Source: Hyphomicrobiales bacterium (lineage in GTDB: Bacteria > Pseudomonadota > Alphaproteobacteria > Rhizobiales > Beijerinckiaceae). From it: 7,865 nt of DNA. Below the pieces are notes generated by a model. The model had not been told where the DNA came from and ran no database searches. It saw only the letters and a program-made list of their open reading frames with translations. The translations under genes were made by a program, and so were the position numbers. Location of the stretch: contig JAQGKN010000061.1 in NCBI GenBank assembly GCA_028290085.1, positions 1-7,865 of the forward strand, read 5' to 3'. Numbering within the stretch: the first letter of the stretch is position 1; every line of letters starts with the position of its first letter. Shown here one piece after another: positions 5,542 to 7,865 of this stretch.

Positions 5542-6522
5542 TCAATCGCCCGATGGAGCGGGCGGGGGCGCGGTAGCTGCTTCGGCGGGCGCCGCGATGA
5601 CCTTGGGAGCCTCAGCTTTTGGCGCCTCCACCTTGGCGGCTTCGGGCGAGACGTCGGGCGGCGCCTTGTAAAGCGGGATCACGCGTGGGGCGACCGCTGC
5701 TGTCTGGGGCGCGGGCTCGGCCGGTGCGGCCGCGGCTGGAGTCTTGCTGGCTTCCGACGCGAGCGGCTTGCTTGCCGGCTTAGCTGCGGCAGCAGGAGCC
5801 GTCGCAGGCTCTGCCTTGGTGCGGGCCACGACTTTCTTGCGAGGCTGCTCGGCCGTCGCAGCCTTGGGCGGGGTAGCAGGGCGCGGACCTATTCCACGGA
5901 TGACGCGCGGCTCGCCATTGGCATCGACGGCGTCTGGGAGACGTTGGGGATCAGGCAGGCGTTGGATGTAACGCTGGTCGAGATCCTGCGTGCTCGGGCG
6001 TGCCACGCGTTCGCGAACGGCGCGCTGCTCGTCAAAGCGGTCGGCATTCTCGAAACGATCCTGATCGATGAAACGGTCGCGCTCGCCACTGCGATAGGGC
6101 TCGTCGCGCAGACCGTCTTCGCGCAGTCCAACGGAGGGGCGCGGCACGGCGCGGCCGGGGAAGCGTTCGAGGATTGAGCCGTCATAGGCATCGACAATGA
6201 CGCGCATGCGGTGGCCGCGCGGATCGGTCGTGTCCGCGATGAAGACGTCACCGTTACGGTCGATGGGCCCCTCCACCTGATAACCGCGATTGCCGAGCAT
6301 GGCATCGACATCGGCGCGGCGGAGCGGCGCGCTCTGGCGAACGAGGGGCGGGGGGGCATCCTCCGCACCCCAACGGCTGTGCCAGGTGTCGAAGAAGCCA
6401 TAGACCTGCGCCTGCGCGGAGCCAGCGGCGAGAAAGCCCGCGCTCAGGACTGCGAAGCCCGCGACGGAGTTGCGCCACCGAGCTGTACGAACCCGCGCGC
6501 GCAATGACATGTCATCAGCCAT
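5542..6522 (-). CDS. Secreted protein with PepSY-like domain and Pro/Ala/Lys-rich tail, function unknown
   Basis: A 326-residue protein from the ATG at 6522, chosen because AGGAGG stands 6 bases upstream and because it places a signal peptide at the N-terminus: Arg-rich start, hydrophobic core (about 19-34) and a likely cleavage after AQA at residue 38. Residues about 67-122 (RRADVDAMLGNRGYQVEGP to VDAYDGSILERFPG) look like a PepSY-type fold ending in the typical V-D-A-x-D-G turn. Residues 135-200 are rich in Arg/Asp with Asp-Arg-Phe repeats. From about 212 on the chain is low-complexity Pro/Ala/Lys/Glu with repeated EAPK units, probably disordered and able to span the periplasm or bind surfaces. 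No catalytic motif is seen. The reading frame extends upstream to a possible ATG at 6678, but that part overlaps the aldolase gene and lacks a ribosome site. It converges on the hsp20 terminator. Confidence 0.85.
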   Translation of the reverse strand: MADDMSLRARVRTARWRNSVAGFAVLSAGFLAAGSAQAQVYGFFDTWHSRWGAEDAPPPLVRQSAPLRRADVDAMLGNRGYQVEGPIDRNGDVFIADTTDPRGHRMRVIVDAYDGSILERFPGRAVPRPSVGLREDGLRDEPYRSGERDRFIDQDRFENADRFDEQRAVRERVARPSTQDLDQRYIQRLPDPQRLPDAVDANGEPRVIRGIGPRPATPPKAATAEQPRKKVVARTKAEPATAPAAAAKPASKPLASEASKTPAAAAPAEPAPQTAAVAPRVIPLYKAPPDVSPEAAKVEAPKAEAPKVIAAPAEAATAPPPAPSGD

Positions 6523-6528
6523 GAAAAC

Positions 6529-6534
6529 CCTCCT
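6529..6534 (-). promoter_or_regulatory. Shine-Dalgarno that fixes the start of the PepSY-like gene
   Basis: AGGAGG on the minus strand, 6 bases before the ATG at 6522. It rules against the longer 378-residue reading and against the inner ATG at 6510. Confidence 0.85.
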
Positions 6535-6594
6535 GCCCGATCTCGATACGGGAGCATGGCGTAAGGTTTGCTCAGTGATTGCGGCAAGCTTGAG

Positions 6595-6609
6595 ACGCCA
6601 TTCCGGCGT
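6595..6609 (-). other. Short perfect hairpin just after the threonine aldolase stop codon
   Basis: ACGCC (6595-6599) and GGCGT (6605-6609) pair around five bases, starting 4 bases after the aldolase stop on the minus strand. There is no T-run, so it is at best a weak terminator or transcript-end stabiliser. The remaining bases up to the next gene (6523-6594) show no clear promoter to me. Confidence 0.3.
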
Positions 6610-6613
6610 TTGT

Positions 6614-7681
6614 TCAGCCACCCGCAGCGGTGCGTGCGATGCGCAGAAAATAATCCACCTGCTCGTGCGTGGTGGCAAAGGAGGTTACGAGCCGCACGAA
6701 GCTTTCGTCGGCGCCGGGCGCCTGCATGGCGGTGAGGCCACGCGTGCCCCAATCGTAATAGCGCGCACCGGCTTGGCGCAGGGCGCGGTCGATCGCGCCG
6801 GGCAGCACGACGAACATTTCGTTGACCTGCCGGGGCCATGGCGCGCGAATGCCGGGGATTGCGGCGAGGCCATGTGCAAGCCGGGCCGCCATCTCATTGG
6901 CTCCGCGCGCCAATTCGCGCCAATGATCGTCCGCAAGGTAGGCTTGCATCTGTGCCCCGAGAAATCGGCCCTTGGAGAGCGTGTGCCCGGCGCGTTTGCG
7001 GCGGAAGGGCAGGTCGGCGGCCCGCGCGGTGTCGAAAACGATCACCGCTTCGCAGGCCAACGCGCCATTCTTCGTGGCGCCGAAGGAGAGCACGTCGATG
7101 CCCGCTTTCCAGCTGGCTTCGGCCGGTGTGCAACCCAGTGTTTCCACCGCATTGGCGAAGCGCGCGCCATCCATATGGACGCCGAGACCCGCGCCATGGG
7201 CGAGGTCGGTGAGATCGGCAAGCTCCGACAAAGTATAGAGGGTGCCGCATTCGGTCGCTTGCGAGAGCGAGAGAGCGGCGGGCTGGACCTGCTTGACGCG
7301 GCCACGCGGATAGAGATCGAGCGCGTCCGACAGGCCCTGGGCTGTGATCTTGCCCTGCGGGCCATGCAGGCCGACGAGCTTGGCGCCGCCTGTGTAGAAT
7401 TCAGGTGCGCCGCATTCGTCGTCGCAAATATGCGCGTCCTCATGGCAGAAAACCGCGCCCCAGGGCGGGGTGAGCGCTGCGAGGGCAAGCGCGTTGGCCG
7501 CCGTGCCTGTCGTCACGAGGAAAACGGCGCAGTCTCGCTCGAAGGCGTCGGAGATGCGTACCGCGGCATCGCGGGTGAACTCGTCCTCGCCATAGGCGGC
7601 CGTAAAGCCGGCGTTGGCGGCGATAATAGCCTGCAGAATCCTTGGGCTCGCACCCCCGGCATTGTCGCTGGCGAAATCCAT
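6614..7681 (-). CDS. ltaE: Low-specificity L-threonine aldolase (PLP-dependent)
   Basis: This cytosolic fold-type I PLP enzyme cleaves L-threonine or allo-threonine to glycine and acetaldehyde. The 355 residues are a normal length. The N-terminal FASDNAGGASPRI replaces the common DLRSDT opening; TTGTAANALAL (57-67) forms the phosphate-binding loop, HEDAHICDDECGAPEF (80-95) supplies the His that stacks on the cofactor, HMDGARFANAV (169-179) holds Asp171 and Arg174 for the pyridine nitrogen and substrate carboxylate, and LSFGATKNGA (198-207) has Lys204 as the Schiff-base lysine. All key residues are present. ATG 7681 has only a weak GAGA ribosome site. The next gene on this strand starts 91 bases downstream, so shared transcription is possible. 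Related beta-eliminating aldolase-fold enzymes cannot be fully excluded by eye. Confidence 0.94.
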   Translation of the reverse strand: MDFASDNAGGASPRILQAIIAANAGFTAAYGEDEFTRDAAVRISDAFERDCAVFLVTTGTAANALALAALTPPWGAVFCHEDAHICDDECGAPEFYTGGAKLVGLHGPQGKITAQGLSDALDLYPRGRVKQVQPAALSLSQATECGTLYTLSELADLTDLAHGAGLGVHMDGARFANAVETLGCTPAEASWKAGIDVLSFGATKNGALACEAVIVFDTARAADLPFRRKRAGHTLSKGRFLGAQMQAYLADDHWRELARGANEMAARLAHGLAAIPGIRAPWPRQVNEMFVVLPGAIDRALRQAGARYYDWGTRGLTAMQAPGADESFVRLVTSFATTHEQVDYFLRIARTAAGG

Positions 7682-7719
7682 CTTTGCGTCTCATTTTCAG
7701 GGTTGCGAGGACACGGGAA

Positions 7720-7741
7720 ACGCAGGCATCTGGCGCTGCGT
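7720..7741. repeat. Inverted repeat upstream of the threonine aldolase gene
   Basis: ACGCAG (7720-7725) and CTGCGT (7736-7741) are perfect 6-base arms around a 10-base spacer, about 40 bases before the aldolase start. It could be a regulator site or the end of a transcript reading in from the right; no T-run follows on either strand. I see no convincing -35/-10 pair for the aldolase here. Confidence 0.3.
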
Positions 7742-7762
7742 CAGCAGACCACGTCATTTAGC

Positions 7763-7858
7763 TCAGCTCGTGTCATAAAACGGCTTTTTCATCGCTTGTG
7801 CGCCTGCCATAATTCTGGCATGTTCGCGCGCCGTCAATAGGACAGCTTTACTGACCAT
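7763..7858 (-). CDS. Possible tiny protein or C-terminal tail of a gene beyond the right edge
   Basis: A 31-codon minus-strand frame runs from ATG 7858 to a TGA at 7763. The frame stays open to the window edge (CAA and GCG precede the ATG), so it may be the tail of a longer gene. The peptide contains LLTAREHARIMAGAQAMKKP and ends FYDTS; it is Ala/Lys/Arg-rich with helical character and no recognisable motif. It points the same way as the aldolase gene, 81 bases ahead of it. No family is assigned, and chance is a real possibility at this length. Confidence 0.25.
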   Translation of the reverse strand: MVSKAVLLTAREHARIMAGAQAMKKPFYDTS

Positions 7859-7865
7859 TTGCGCG

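Noticed and set aside
5524..6177. 217-codon plus-strand frame opposite the PepSY-like gene
   Set aside because: It is Arg/Gly/Ser/Leu-rich and mirrors the Pro/Ala codons of the minus gene. It begins right at the terminator and has no plausible ribosome site.
6523..6678. N-terminal extension of the PepSY-like protein
   Set aside because: It overlaps the end of the aldolase gene and would bury the signal peptide 52 residues inside; a strong Shine-Dalgarno marks the start at 6522 instead.
6470..7840. 456-codon open frame on the plus strand opposite the threonine aldolase
   Set aside because: The minus strand encodes an aldolase with every catalytic residue intact; the plus translation is low in recognisable motifs and has no ribosome site or signal, so it is an antisense shadow.

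Overview
The window reads as chromosomal DNA of a GC-rich alphaproteobacterium, most likely of the order Hyphomicrobiales (Rhizobiales). The basis is the protein style (ferrochelatase with the DATDYWSMRRYLKEF segment, an IbpA-type small heat-shock protein, DUF2937), a ROSE-type RNA thermometer of the kind classically known from rhizobia, and tightly packed short-gap genes. This is a judgement by eye; a genus cannot be named. I see no mobile element, CRISPR array, tRNA or rRNA.

Bases 1-4882 (+ strand) hold seven closely spaced genes that could form one or a few operons: the C-terminal half of a CobW/COG0523 metal-chaperone GTPase with an extreme His-rich loop (cut by the left edge), a small unrecognised acidic protein, a WD40-repeat protein, a DUF2937 membrane protein, thiD (thiamine pyrimidine kinase), hemH (ferrochelatase) and cutA. 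Gaps are 6, 31, 27, 39, 73 and 13 bases. Three of the seven (CobW-type chaperone, HemH, CutA) handle divalent metals, so the stretch has a loose metal/cofactor theme, but thiD and DUF2937 show that part of this is ordinary housekeeping clustering.

Bases 4878-5525 form a self-contained heat-shock unit: a candidate RpoH (sigma-32) promoter overlapping the end of cutA, a roughly 91-base leader that folds into three hairpins with a ROSE-type Shine-Dalgarno-masking stem and its signature bulged G, an IbpA-like small heat-shock protein, and a strong intrinsic terminator. This is the clearest regulatory system in the window: transcription would be raised by the heat-shock sigma factor and translation released by melting of the leader.

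Bases 5542-7681 (- strand) hold two genes converging on that terminator: a secreted protein with a PepSY-like domain and a long Pro/Ala/Lys tail, and upstream of it a PLP-dependent low-specificity L-threonine aldolase. The last 184 bases (7682-7865) contain a small inverted repeat and a 31-codon minus-strand reading frame that may be a tiny gene or the tail of a gene beyond the right edge. No gene-free stretch exceeds 300 bases. I did not find a convincing wholly new biological system; the most noteworthy items are the ROSE/RpoH unit, the repeat-built metal-binding loop, and the CobW-unknown-WD40 trio.
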